Position numbers and translations under genes: made by a program. From Rhizoctonia solani (Eukaryota; Basidiomycota; Agaricomycetes; Cantharellales; Ceratobasidiaceae): a stretch of DNA of 64,000 bases. The notes below the pieces were generated by a model. The model saw only the letters and a list, made by a program, of their open reading frames with translations. It had not been told where the DNA came from and did no database searches. This document shows positions 33,481 to 46,448 of this stretch, in pieces. Position 1 is the stretch's first letter, and each line of letters starts with the position of its first letter. The stretch spans positions 2,418,001 through 2,482,000 of the forward strand of contig NC_057371.1 of the NCBI RefSeq assembly GCF_016906535.1, read 5' to 3'.

Positions 33481-36433
33481 AAAGCTGAGGCGAATACTGA
33501 AATAATAGTACTGGAGGTAGTATGCATATGGGTGATTATATGAGAGCTTTATTGATTGAGCTAGCAGATTGATCCTACCGAACAACGATGACCTATAATT
33601 TAGTGGCTCTTTTAGCTTCTCTTCAGGCGAGTTCGACTGGGGTCACTGTACCATAGCACTACAATCGGAGATATTCGGTTCAGATGATATAGAAAACGAC
33701 CACACGTCCAGGGGGCCTTCCAAATGTATTTAACTTCCAAATGAAAGTTGCTTATCCAGTCATAAAGTAATACAGTAACGGAAACCACTACCCGGCGAAT
33801 CCGTAGCGGTAAGTTAAAAAGTGAAAGGTCGCTGTAAGATACTAACCGCTTAGTCTTTGAGCCAATTGTACCTGAGATATGCCATCTACAATCAAATCTA
33901 TGATACTGACCCCCAGCAATGGAAGCGACATTAGTCGTATAGTCCCCGAAGGTTGATGTATTTTGAGGAGCCTTCGTTTGTTTTCTATACGGGCCTTTCT
34001 GAGACACTACCTCGAATTCAAGGTGGTTATGGGGGTGGTGGAGGTGGTGGAGGATCCGGAGGGATTTCACAAGAGAAGGGCTCTGTTCCTTGACCCAGAA
34101 GCTCTATATTTATTAAGCCCAGGAGGACAGCCCCCGATCAGTGAGTTCAGGGCACGGGAGTTATGGCGTTCCAAACACCAAAAGAATGGAAAACGGAGGT
34201 ATACGGATATGGAAAAGGCATTGGGCGTTACCTTTCACGTCTTGTAATAGCATGACATAGTGACCCTCGATATATGAGGCATGGACCGAGGTTGTGCTAT
34301 TTGGAAATTCCCAAGGTGGCGCTAGGAACGCTGGTTTGTTGCAGCATCTCATGCAGATAGAAGGACAGACATAAATGATGGGTGAGTCGAACATTTACAT
34401 TGTAGCCTTGGTCGGCAGTTGTTATGGGACACGCCAAAAGAGTGCTGCTTGCGTGTGGTTCAACGCCCTATCCTTAGTGCCACATTTCGCTCTGTATTTA
34501 ATTTCCTGAAACACCAGTGCATTTTGGTCATCGTAGGCATTCAGGCCCGGCCGCTGTTCGGTCGCGATTGAATTTGTACTGTTAATTCCAGCCACGTTCG
34601 GTTGGCATGACTTGCATGCTTTCCACCGGGACCTTTGGTCGCTAACTCAGCTGCTAACTTATTATACTAGCCTTATTCTATATGAGCTCCCGATCCACTT
34701 TGCTAGGGTAAAGCCCGAGCATCACTGCGGATTTTCCGACAAGGATATGATTCAAATACCTTCGGCGCGGACCTGAGGCAGCAACAAGCTTCAATTTTAA
34801 GTCTGAAAGGACTGCTCCCTATGCACCAATCGAAGCTGGATATAGGGTTGTGAGAGGGCGAAAGAGATAAATACATGTATACGCTTGGTGGCAGCGTGCT
34901 ACGTAGATGTGGCTCAAGGTATACACCGCGTACTACTCCGACTCCACCTCACTGAGCGTGGCTTAATTATATCGTCTTAGTGAAGCGATTACATGAGAAT
35001 GTATAGAGTCAATAAGATCCATACCATGAAACTCTGTTCATAGGATGCTCCACAATTAGATGATCCCGAATATGATAAAGTTGCCATGCTTACCCGATTG
35101 ATGTATGCTTCCCAATGCCAGTTTTATTCCCGCTCGATTCTGTTGAATGAAGTTACAGTTCCATCGGAGCATGCTTTCTTCGGCATTTTTCAGAGTAACT
35201 GATCGCACCTTAATGTCCTGGGGACCCTCCCAATTATGCTTCGTACTTTTAGCGGGATTGCGACTATATGAAGCATTGGCAGCTCTCAGCCTCTCGGAGT
35301 AGACAATATTCATCGGGATCAGGTCATGTACACCAATAGGGATGGCGGCGGATGGTTTAAAATTTGGTCAGAAAGCGAAAGTCATCAGGCATTACGAGCC
35401 GCAATTGCTACAGTGCTAGCGCGAGACTGATCAGTGTTCTCGTAGTGAGAAGGAGCTTTTCCTAGGTGAGATTAGTGTTGAATGGAGCCTTGAACGGCTG
35501 TGCTAGTACGACTAATTTGGCAAGGCAGAGTGAACGACTATCATTCGGTGGCGTGGTGAGCGATCTAACCGGAAATGCACCTCAACATCTTTTATGGCTA
35601 AATAATATCCCCCGTGAAGTAGCTAGCACGTCATATAAATGAAGCACACTCGTCTGAATCACTCGATTTATACTTCCAATGTAGAGTATCCGAGAATTGA
35701 ATTGATCCCATAGTTCATGTGCTCTTGCTGACATAAGGTAGGCGAAGAAGCACGTGACTCTTCCCACGCACTGTAGGATATATCGATTGGTTTGCCGTAA
35801 AATACACCTTAAAATAAATGATATATTCGAACCATGACTTAGGACTCCGTGTGGCCCCCCTTAGCATTCAAAACAGCTGTCCTAGATGATTGGAGAGTGT
35901 GGTGAAGGGCAGACCAAGCCCGGTCACTCACGTGTCGATTTTCATATACTTTATGTCGACACAAGTCTCTCGATGCCCACAATTCGTTCCGGGTCTGCGT
36001 AGAGATCAAGGATGAAGATGACAACATCATAGCTGTATTCATAACTCCGGATAGTACTATGACAAAAACAATGACCAGAATACACGCATGACATACCGTG
36101 AACACAGAAGGTGATGATAATCCGTACCCTCATTATACTCTGGCTTAAAGGTCACGCGCTTCAGAAATGGATTTTGCCAGTAATCCATGCCCGGAGGATG
36201 CATAGTGACATATAGCCTCAATAGTATGCACACATTATTTCATTTCCCAGACAGCGATTTTCTTGCGTACACGGAAAACTGGAGACACCCGAACAATACG
36301 TGGCTCGTTGCCACAAGGTTATGGTGGAGAGATTCAAGTGCAAAACCATAAATTGATTGTTTACAAATATGTACCTTCTGTGCCTGGATACATCATGCAA
36401 ATTACACGAACGCGCCATTCGCGGGTCCGGTTT
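33481..36433. other. Gene-poor region, two unassigned open frames
   Basis: Nearly 3 kb without a recognisable gene. A plus frame at 34029-34247 (DPEALYLLSPGGQPPISEF, RARELWRSKHQKNGKRRY) and a minus frame at 35056-35313 (HNWEGPQDIKVRSVTLKNAE) have coding-like composition but no family I know. They could be single exons of diverged genes or old element debris. Confidence 0.35.
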
Positions 36434-38423
36434 TCAAATTTCAAAGATCCTGCCATCTCTGTCCAGCAGGCGCAGATACCTCCCACGCAAGTTCAAGCTC
36501 CACCTCGTCCGAAGGTGCGATATCACAGCTCCATTCCACCGTACCTTCCCCTCCGGCTTCCAAAGCCGCCCACGCGCCTTGACGCCCTTTTGAGCATTCT
36601 TCCATGGACCCTCCTTGCGCTTCCCCTCATCGACGCCTTCGCTGGTCGGTGATGTCGGAGCTGCTGAAACGTCCAGACCTTCGGGCGAGAGAATGTTGAC
36701 CTTGATCCGTGTATCAGTGCTGACGGGAACATGGTCCAGAACGCGAACAGAAACGGAAGCTGACGAGAGTTGCGAATAGTGATTCTCTGAGACTGAGCCG
36801 AGACCGATTGTTTCTCTTTGGCTATGAATGAAAACCCAGATTGAGTGGCAGTGCGGTTGAGTGTTTTGGCAGCAGGGTAGGTAACGCGAAGGGAAGAATC
36901 GACACCAAGCGAGGTTTTGAATGATTCATTAGGAGAGACATGCTATCACGAATGAATTGATCAGCCACGAGTACGGAAGGATCTGCAAAGAGTTGGATGG
37001 GCATACTTCAATTTGACTCTTGGACACAAAGTTGTCGTCCATGAATACGCTGGCTTCTCCACGAAGCAACGTGAATTCACTCGTGTTCACGACCTTGCAC
37101 TTATGACGAAACATTATTAGGGCGGCTCAAATTTTCTAAAAGTTCGCTCACTGTCAAGAAGACACTCTCTTTTTCCCTGGGCACGCAGATCCACTCCAGA
37201 TCCGCTCGGAGGTCAAGCACGGAAATGACAACCTTGTGACTTCCCTCGTCGCTAGGAATGTCGCTGCGTCCGGGGATTCCAAAGGTAGTATTGAGGACAC
37301 CAGTACTCTCCACATGAGCCTTGCGGATAGCCATAGGGGGCTGCGGGGCCAAGGCACAAAGTTCAACAACTGGTTCCGAATCATCTTCAAAAGAATCTAA
37401 GAACATTGAGGTGCGGGTTGCTTTAGTCCTAAACGCGGTAGCAGAGCGGGCCACAGGTTGCACGATGGGCTTTGGAGCGGGAAATCCAATTCGCCACGGT
37501 GATATCTTGGGCACAGAGCTACCTAGCTGAGGAGATGCGGTCGAAAGTGATAGTGCGACGTCGGGCCAGTTCTCTCCAGTCGTCTGGGTAATCGAAGCGC
37601 GGTAGTGCAACGCGATCGCTGAGGTGTCCTCGGGTGATTTCGCAATTGATGCGCGGATATCGTATAGCGGTTTCCAGCTTGCGTTTGACACGACTGGATC
37701 GAATAGTAAGCGACTGATGCGACAGTGTTAGGCCAATGGAATTACGTGCCATAAGTCAGAGTCAGCTCTGCAGTATCATTTGTCTCGGCCAACACAGTCA
37801 CGGTGACCGCCACGCCGCGTTGCGCTCCCCGTACGTCTTCATACTCCTTTTGCTGTGCCTCGTTCAGTTCTTTCTGGGCCTTACTAATCTCGGCGTCCAA
37901 TTCCTGGATTCTCTTTGCAACCGCAAGTTGACGAGGGCCGAACATGTCCAGGAATCGTTGGACGTCCTCGATGTTCATGTTCTTGCTATCAAGAGTACGA
38001 CCATAATTCCCAAGAAATTCCGATTGCTCTTGGGTGATGCTGCGTTCCTTTTGCAGTGTTTCGAGCGAACGGCGTAGATCTGTCGTGACTGTGGCTCGAC
38101 TACCCTGGTCACGGGACGGTGCATGGTAAACGACGTCAAATATAACGGCGGTGCCTGTTCCATCCACTCGAATAGAGTCCTCGTTTACGCAAGATGGTAG
38201 GCGCTCGATGCGAACATGGTTTTGCCCGCTCTAAAGGAGAAATACAAATGATTCAGTAAGTTCCTCGAGTTCACAGGTGGTATAAACCGACCTTGAGATC
38301 GAGTCTGACCCTGCGCTTTATTTCGGCACGATTGGATTGAAAGACAGTGACAGACTCAATGAGGTCGTCCTGTTCAGCAGAGTTGACAGTGATACGATTG
38401 GCGGTGGGTTGATCAGAAACCAT
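36434..38423 (-). CDS. DUF4139/DUF4140-family protein (mucoidy inhibitor A-like), copy 1
   Basis: The start at 38423 lies in a strong context (ccaccATGG). The N-terminal DUF4140 part has ESVTVFQSNRAEIKRRV and NHVRIERLPSCVNEDSIRVD. A coiled coil follows (RRSLETLQKERSITQEQSEF, KRIQELDAEISKAQKEL). The DUF4139 part has ASWKPLYDIRAS, ALHYRASITQTTGENWPDVA and LSLSTASPQL, and later beta-rich blocks (EASVFMDDNFVSKSQIE, RITIRNSRQ, VSVRVLDHVPVSTDTRI). The family's biochemical role is unknown; members are predicted beta-sandwich/coiled-coil proteins. Near 36573 the frame is one base short after GVKAR: the conserved ending WAALEAGGEGTVEWSCDIAP lies in another frame with its stop at 36441-36443. Only the last 40 or so residues are affected. 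Confidence 0.8.
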
Positions 38424-40020
38424 GGTGGTGGCGAGAGGGGTAGGGAGGGACTGGTCGTTGGGCGTAGGTCGGACTTATAGACCCAAACGAGGCGATGATA
38501 AGAAGGCCTCACTCCGCTACGCCCCAACGGCATCCTGTGAACGTGACTTCATATGTCCTAATTGAGTAGGTTGATCTGCATTATTGGACCTTGCTTGGCG
38601 AAATGTTCTTCCGTAGAATGTTCTGCATTTGCACCTGATACCTACACCTGTCGGGTTGGAACCTCACACGTGTTATTTCGTAGTTTATTTTGCAGCCAAA
38701 ACAGGTGATGAACTTATGGTGAGCGGACTTTCTGGCGTTAGACTCTGGCCCAAGCTATGTACCTCACGCACCATGTGATTGGCGCCACAGGTGCGGATCT
38801 AGGAAACACTCCGACGGGAGTCACCACAATATGAGTCGCTTTAACCGCATGAGTGACCATGCATCATAGTTGCATGTATCAACGTATTGTTGATAAGTTT
38901 CAACGCAGGTAAAAAGCTACACACAAGTGAAACAGTCTAATACTCGGTCATCACGAAATGAGTCTCACCTCCATTTCTGATTCGGCCACACTTGTCTTCG
39001 ACCCATACCATCTTAAGCATATGCTCGCTGTCCGCAAACTCAGAAATCTCGATAACTAGAAAAGCGCCCGATATCAATCCCTTGAGGTCCTTTGGGTCAA
39101 ATACTTCCATCCCCTTTTCGATTTCTGTTTGTAGACAGTATAGTTTTCTGAACGTTTTGTGCAGAAGTTAGTCGTAACATTGTATCCCAAGTGATGATGC
39201 ACGAATAAAGGTACAACGCAAAGATCTTCGTGCAAGAAATTACCGTGGACTTGGTTTCGCTGTATCCCAAGACATAGACATTGAGAAGTACTACTGCACA
39301 ATGCTGTGGTTTCACTTCACTATTGCCATTAAGATCTAAAATTATGTTCAACGTCTTTTGAGAATTCCAAATAGAAATGGTCATTTATTGGGAGTAACAA
39401 ATCACAGTAGTACCTTTGAGTTGAGATTGGGTTGATTACTACAACGTTCCCACCAACACAAGTCCGGATTGGACACTCTCAAAATTGATTGCTTCTATCT
39501 GGGGAGTTTACATGGCAACAGGTGAGTCGCGGCCGCATGGAGGTGTTACATGCACTACTTAAGCAAGATTTGCGATGACGTGATTCCGCTAGGTGGCTCC
39601 AGTCTTATGATACAATTGGTCTACTAGTAGCAATGAATGGTGGAACAGGTCTAATGAACATAGTGGTAGCATTAAAGGCATAAGGGTATGGACTCGGATT
39701 TTGACACAAACTGAAAAGTCAAACTAATCTAGTTGCATAAAGGGAAAATCGGTATACGTAGCTGGTTGGAACTTCTGATGAACTCGCCCCAAAGCTAGTG
39801 GATTTATTGTGTATTCCCAGACCCCATGTTTCTTAGCCTATAAATCAGATCAGCTATCTAAAGCACATTATTAGTTCACTCGAGCCGGAGCTAAAGTAAC
39901 GCAAACGAGCGCCAAGGGAGTGCTTGAAAGACCGCTTGATGGTAATTAACTCGTTCAAGCGCATACACCCCTTATAAATATACTAGATCAAAGCGACAAA
40001 CATATGCAAACTAGAGCTTT
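38424..40020. other. Intergenic between tandem DUF4139 genes
   Basis: Upstream region of copy 1 and downstream of copy 2. Only short frames without domains are present. Confidence 0.4.
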
Positions 40021-41931
40021 TTAAAGTATCAAATTCTGCCATTTCCCCCCAGTGGGCGCGGTCACTTCCCATGCCAACTCTACTTCCACCTCGCCAGACG
40101 GCGCAATGTCGCAACTCCACTCCACCGCGCCTTCTCCAAAGTCCTCTAAAGTAGCCCAGCGTGCTTTCACACCATGTTGCACATGCCTCCACAACTCCTT
40201 TGAGCCATCACCCATATCATTATCAGATAAGGTCGGAACAGCATGAAGCCTAGGAGAAACGACATTAACACCAAGTCGTGAGTCCATACTAACGGGAACG
40301 TGGTCCAGAACTCGCACTGAAAGAGACGTCTGTCGGGAATTACGAATTGCGATCCGCTGAGAATGAAATGAGATGGATTGCTGCTCTTTCGCCATAAACA
40401 AGAGCCCAGATTGCGTGGGTGTATGATTGAGAACTTTTGCTCTGGTATATGTTACTTGTAATGCTGAATCGACACCCAGCGAGACCTTGAGCGACTCATT
40501 AGGCGAGATGTACTAGAGAAAATCATCGGTTAGAGGATGTCAAGTAGTGTAATTAACATACTTTGATTCGGCTTTTAGACCTAAAATTGTTATCTACAAA
40601 TACACTGACCTCTCCAGGAAGTAAAGCGAAGCCACTGGAGTTGAGCATTTTGCACTACTCAAACATGATCAATAAAATGCCTCGAATGAGCACTGAATGC
40701 GGAAACTCACGTTTAGAAATACACTCTCCTTTTCCCCTGGTATGCATATCCACTCTAGTTCCGCCTGTAGATCGAGAACAGCGATAAGGACTTTATGGCT
40801 GCCCCGGTCACTGGGGATATTACTACGCCCAGAGATACCAAATTTAGCATTGAGTATACCCACGTTCTCCACATGGACTCTGCGGAATCCCATACGATGA
40901 CGGAGGGTATGTACATCCCTGTCTCCGTTTCTGAGTTAGCGGTGCCGCCATACGAAGGGATCTCCGGACTCAGAATTACAGATCGAGCTGTGGGCTGATA
41001 GGATATGCCGGCTGGCAAACCGATCCTCCACGTAAAAAGCTGAGGCACAGTACTATCTAACTGGGGAGAAGCTGTCGAGAGTGAGAGTGCGATGTCTGGC
41101 CAGTTCTCCCCAGTCGTCTGAGTGATGGATGCACGGTAGTGCAAAGCGGCAGTCGGGGGCGTTTTGGCGATGGATGTGCGCATGTCGTAAAATGGGCACC
41201 AGCTTGCGTCAGAGACCACTAAGGATAACATAAGGGGTCAATATAATGATTCTATGTCAGGCCAACGTACTGTACGTCAGCATTAGTTGCGCTGGGCTAT
41301 CCATCTCAGCCAATACAACCACTGTAATCGCCGCGACGCTGGCCGATTCGAAATCCTCATATTCTTTTTGCTCTACCTCACTCAGCTCCTCTTGGCGTTG
41401 TCTATCTGGAAGTTCAGTTCCTGGATCCTATTTAAAACCGCAATCTGTCGTGCTCCAAACATATCCAAGAATCGATGAGCATCCTCGACGCTGACACTTT
41501 TATTATCAAGAGTGCGTCCATAATTAGCAAGAAGCTCCCCCTGCTCTTGGACGATTGCACGTTCATTTTGTAGCGTTTCGATAGCACAACGAAGGCCAGT
41601 GGTAGCGGAGGGGCGGACACTTCTATCATGGAATGGGGAATGGTAGACCACGTCAAGGATGACGGCGGACCCAGTCCCATCGACTCTGATCGAATCTTCG
41701 CTTATACAAGACGACAAGCGCTCGATTCGGATGTGGTTTTGTCCTCTCTATAATTGTGTTTATGAGAATTAAGTTATGGGATAATTCATATGAACCTACT
41801 CTAAGGTCAAGATTTACCCGGCGCTTGACTTCCGCACGGTTAGATCGAAATACTGTGACGGACTGGATGAGGTCGTCATGTTCAGCACAGTTAAAAGCGA
41901 TTTTATTGGTAGATGCTTGACCAGAAATCAT
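40021..41931 (-). pseudogene. DUF4139/DUF4140-family protein, copy 2 with frame breaks
   Basis: Tandem paralogue of copy 1 in the same orientation. The start at 41931 gives MISGQASTNKIAFNCAEHDD. Then come QSVTVFRSNRAEVKRRVNLD, an intron, NHIRIERLSSCISEDSIRVD and the coiled coil (NRIQELNFQIDNAK). Near 41400 the frame is one base short (AAG AGG AGC TGA, where AAG xAG GAG CTG AGT would continue KELSEVEQKEYED). A second break near 40888 separates GMYIPSVIV from GFRRVHVENVGILNAKFG. The rest of the DUF4139 region (ASWCPFYDMRTS, TQTTGENWPDIA) and the C-terminus (GVKARWATLEDF, EGAVEWSCDIAPSGEVEVEL) are intact. So copy 2 keeps the ending that copy 1 loses, and copy 1 keeps the middle that copy 2 loses. 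Either copy 2 is a pseudogene or both carry base-call errors. Confidence 0.75.
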
Positions 41932-43630
41932 TGAGGTAAATTCGTTGAGAACGCTGGATACAATAACCTAGAGCAGGGATATAAGACGCAAGGGAGTGGT
42001 CTTTGGACCCTGCTCAGACGAGCCAACCCCAACGGAATCATCTGTCTTTGTTGCTCTTGAAGATGGCCAGCGGCTGCCCATTGATATTCGTCGGTGAAAT
42101 CGGTTGAACTGTGTGCTAAGGGCATGATTGGCGCACCATAACGTACTTGGTAATCCTCCACGGAGAACAGCATGTATCATCCGTTCGAGATATCAAATGA
42201 GCACAATATATGGCTATTTACTATGACTAGTCAGGATAATTCAGTTTCCCAAGTCCATAGGATTATAATGTACGGATGAGAGATCCAGTACGAAATTCGT
42301 ACTTGGCGAGATTCGATGGTCGATTGAACACATCCTGACAAGCTCGACCTGGCAATGAAAATATATGAAATCTGGCCTAATCAGGAATTTCGATGGGCGC
42401 TATAGTGCATAGCCCCCCACGACATTCCTCGGAAGTAGAACATCCTCGGTCTTCTTTGATCGTTTAGTGGTGCTCTCCGCGCATCAACACCAGGGCTACT
42501 GGATTCAGCACGAGCACGCAAATCATGGGAACTAAAAAAATGGTTTGGTATTTGTGAGTCCACTGAGCAAGGAAAAGGTTATGCTCCAGGCTGACACGTG
42601 GTCGCTTGTAGCTCCTTAAACATGGATTTAACAGAATTGCTGACACATAACCTGCAACTGGGCGTCGGTTCGAATTCAGTAGCTCGTATCAAGATGGACA
42701 AATTTGACGGTCAAAGCATATAACTACCTCTGCTTCGTTCACTGCCGTGATCACAGAATTGACCACTTAATCAATATGATCGAAGAATGTGGGCTTGCTG
42801 AACTACAGTATCTGAATCTGAATAGGTTCTATTTGTCTCCTTTATGTATACTCCTTTACATGCGTATCTTAGAGTTACCACTTTTCTTACTTGTAAACTC
42901 ATTGTACTCACGGCCTAACTCATTTGTGGTTTCGACCTTGATGCATTATTATTGCAGCCCATATTCTCACAAATGCCCTGTGCGGCTTCGTTATAATTAT
43001 CGAGGCTCGGGCACTGACTTCTCCAGGAATGCGTCCCAAAAGAGGTGAGCATGATCAGTGTAGTGTAACCGCCCGCGAAGTCTGCCGTAGAGCCTCTGTA
43101 TCACCCCACCCCGAGTGTAAGAATAATACTGCTGCGTTTACAGACATCTACTCCAGAAGCCCCTTTTTTCTGGTGTACATGTGACCGACTCAGGAGAACC
43201 AGCCAAATTACGACGGACATGTTTCCCTTGAGTCACATCAAATAGAGGAAAAACAGAATGTTTTTGTTTCCAGTTGGAACTAACAGGCTCGAAGAAAGAT
43301 AATGAAATATCCAAAGTAAGAGCCGAGCATATCAGGATTTAGGATCGTGAGACACTGACACTTACCACTGGAGGTATAGATTGAAATGAGGGGCGTTTGG
43401 CTACAAGCTTAAGCAGATTGAGTATTTTTATGTCCAGGAGTTCCGAGAGCGTAGAGTCATAAAAAAGCGGAGCCAATTTCGGAGAGCTATGAATTGAGAG
43501 TGTATTCGTAAGGCATGCTAGTTAAAGGCATAGGAAGCGCTTGATATGTGAAGGTCACACAGTGAAACTATTGGGAACCCCCCCCCCTCCCAGATGAAAC
43601 CAGTACCGCCGAAGTTACAAAGAGTTGGGT
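41932..43630. other. Gene-poor region
   Basis: No supportable gene. A C-rich tract (9 C then TCCC) lies near 43578-43590. Open frames at 42381-43048 show no domain. Confidence 0.4.
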
Positions 43631-45388
43631 CTAACAATCCCAACCAAGAACGTATGTCTGAGTTATAGGACCTTTAGCTCCTGTGGGCCCACACAACCCA
43701 GATCCTAGAAGCTCTTTAGATAGGATATCAACAACGTTACGAGAAGAGATTATTTCTGTTTCCATCGTCGAGAATAGGCTGAAGGTGAAATAATAATGTG
43801 AGTGCCTCTAAACTGAAGTAGAGAAACAATGACGTACGCTTCCATAGCATTCACGTAGTATAACCTTTCATCAATCTTGACGGGAGGGAAGTCAGAGCGA
43901 GAAGGAAAATACGGATACGCCTCCCACTGTATTAGAGATATATTTGAGAAACATTTCTGGATGATGTCTAGAATTTAAGACTCACCTCCTGGCGGTGTAC
44001 CCACTTAACCATGTTCTTTCCGAAAAGCTTTTCCAGTTTTCCGTTCGACAATTTCTCCAGTGAGTAAATCTTTACAACGTGCTCCGTTACCCCATTCCTC
44101 AAAAGTGTATACTGGTACCGTAGTCCGGTAAATTCGGGCCTGGAACCATACTCTCCGGTGGTCACAATAGTTCCAGGTAACATAGACGAGTTATCAACTT
44201 TAAAGTAAGTTGGGAGCAAAGATGGACTAGTAGTTGTTAGGGTCGTGGAATGAAGGTGGACGTAGTTGACTTTGGCAAACGAAGATGGTTTGGTCGCGGT
44301 GCCGATGAACTTGATCTTTGTGAGCGGGAGGGGAGCAGCGACGATGACTGCATCATATTCTCCCTCTCCTTTGTTTGTCTCAATAATGTATTTAGAACCG
44401 ATTTTCCTGATAGATTCTACCTATTAGAATAGAAATTAGAATATTCTTTTATATAGCATAGAGTGACGTACCTTGGTTCCAAGCTGTAGTGACGCTCCGC
44501 TTCGGGTCAAGAACTGTTCAAAATCCTGAAGTTGCCCGTTTTGATGCTGTAAGAGTTCCCAGAGGCCAAACTTGCCATGCCAGCCACGGCATTGATCGCA
44601 CTGGCATCCTGCGCATAATTGAAGCGCGTATTCGCGGAAATGAAATCGTTAATCCAATTGGAATTAACACCACCTTGGGTGAGGTACGATTTCAGCGTGG
44701 TGGTCGAGAGTGTGGTATACCCCACAGCAGATGAATAATCAGCGATCGTTGCAAAACTAGGGAATGAATGTGTGTATGACTTGGCAAATGAAGTCAGGTA
44801 TGGTATGATCCTAAGCGTGTGTGTGTCGTTACTCCAAAGGCTTACTAAACCCATGATTCAGCACGCTTACAGTCTTAACGTTTTCGCCGACCCATCTTGG
44901 TATCGCTGGTCGCTACGAATCGAGTCTGCAGTACTGTTGTTTGTGGTTCGCCAGACGAGATTGGACCCATCCCAGACCCCCGTCCCATTAGTCGGGCTAC
45001 CGAATGAAGTCAGGCTTAGCCCAAATTCAGAGGCGGCTCGGATCATGTTCTTGTTACCCCCTGTAAAAAGTGCCGCACCGACCTCGATGGGTGGATACGA
45101 AGTGTCGCCATATGGGTAAACAACTTCACTCCCTGACAACACACACGGGTGAACACACCCTGAATGAACACTAGTATGAGACTTACGGCCACCAATACGA
45201 TTATCTTGCTCAAAGACGGTGACACCTATATTTATTCCCTTAGCGGCACGTTGTTTCGCGAGTGAGAGCCAATATGACGCAGAAGATCCTCCCGCACCCG
45301 CTCCGATAACAGCTACTTTGAAAGAGACAGCTGAAGCCTCGTTGAATAATAACGACGAGCCAAGTACAAGAACAAAGAACGAAAACAT
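43631..45388 (-). CDS. Prenylcysteine oxidase (FAD-dependent)
   Basis: Cleaves the thioether of prenylcysteines released from prenylated proteins, in a lysosome- or vacuole-like compartment. The start at 45388 gives a signal peptide (MFSFFVLVLGSSLLFNEASA). The FAD Rossmann motif VAVIGAGAGGSSASYWL and a downstream FEQDNRIGGR follow. After introns come YPPIEVGAALFTGGNKNMIR, FATIADYSSAVGYTTLST, NTRFNYAQDASAINAVAGM, YDAVIVAAPLPL (second FAD-contact region) and FTGLRYQYTLLRNG. The C-terminus is ISSRNVVDILSKELLG and ends QTYVLGWDC. The intron after TLRL runs about 60 nt to CGCTTAG and keeps frame. At about 44524 the frame is one base short (GNF-QDFEQFL expected; TTCAG instead of TTCCAG), producing a false stop. 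I take the gene as otherwise complete. Confidence 0.87.
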
Positions 45389-46448
45389 ATTCGAAACGAA
45401 ATAGCCGGATGAAAGAGTGTGTTGCTTGTCCCGCACATCTGTGTACGTCTTATAAATTGTTCAGTACTTTAAAATCAAGGGAAAACAGGGCTCCACGATA
45501 GCCAAGGACGACCTTCCTACGTGCCCTTTGTGTACATCTCAGTTATGAGTCAAAACGACGTCTAAGATCACGATCAAGGTCTGTTCAGCCTATGCAGACA
45601 GGTACCAGGTTCAGGGTCTTTAATGAGCCTAATGTACCCAGAGTGAATATGATCAAAAGATCATGCTCAGATCGAACTGAAGCGCCTGGGGTTCTAAGAA
45701 TTAAATGAATACACAGGCAGTTTAACTGCACCCGAGCCAATTCCCCGATAAGACCCCTGGTTGGGCTTCAGGCTGATGTCCGAGCCGCAATTTGAAATCA
45801 ATAATTGGCTGATCGCTTGATCAACCATGCACCACCGTGCAAAATGCAGGAAAACATCTGTCTGGTTCAAGCAGGGTTATCCGTCGGCATCAAACTAATC
45901 CGGACATAAGCCACGCCAGCAGGAAAGAAGTTCGAGTCCGCGACCATAAAAGCTGACCGCGCCAAGCTGGAATTAACTTGTAAAGCATATCCACGGCTGG
46001 GGCTCCCACTCAAAGTGAGATAATCCGTATTACTCAGCTCCTGGACAAGCCAAGCTTCTTGGCTTGGCCAGGAGGGTCTCTCTGGTATGGACTAGATAGA
46101 AGGAACAGGGATCTCTCGAAGTAAAGACAATGGGTCACGCGGGTCGGAGGCGCGGGCATGCTCGCCTCCAGGCAGGAGTATCTATGTGGCAGAAAAAATG
46201 GTATGTGCAGAAGTTCTCCAAAAGTAAACGGTTTAATTTTAACTGAGGATATCATTGGAGTGATTGCATCTAGTGAAGCCTGTTTACGAAACAACGAGAT
46301 ATGATATGTACACTAGCATAATGTAAACTCAAGGCTATGTCTATGTAAAATACTATCCGAACCAGTGTTTGATAACATACGAGACCATATTCAAGTGCGA
46401 GAAACATACGTAAGCCTAAGAAATATACATGAAAATAACAATAGCGAT
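45389..46448. other. Intergenic
   Basis: Holds a strong hairpin at 46038-46074 and otherwise no supportable gene. Confidence 0.4.
46038..46074. repeat. Strong 16-bp stem hairpin
   Basis: CTCCTGG-A-CAAGCCAAG, loop CTT, then CTTGGCTTG-G-CCAGGAG. The stem is 16 base pairs with one A/G mismatch and a 3-base loop. It lies about 375 bases downstream of the BAHD copy 2 stop. It could be a miniature inverted repeat or a structured RNA end. No T-run follows in either direction. Confidence 0.75.
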
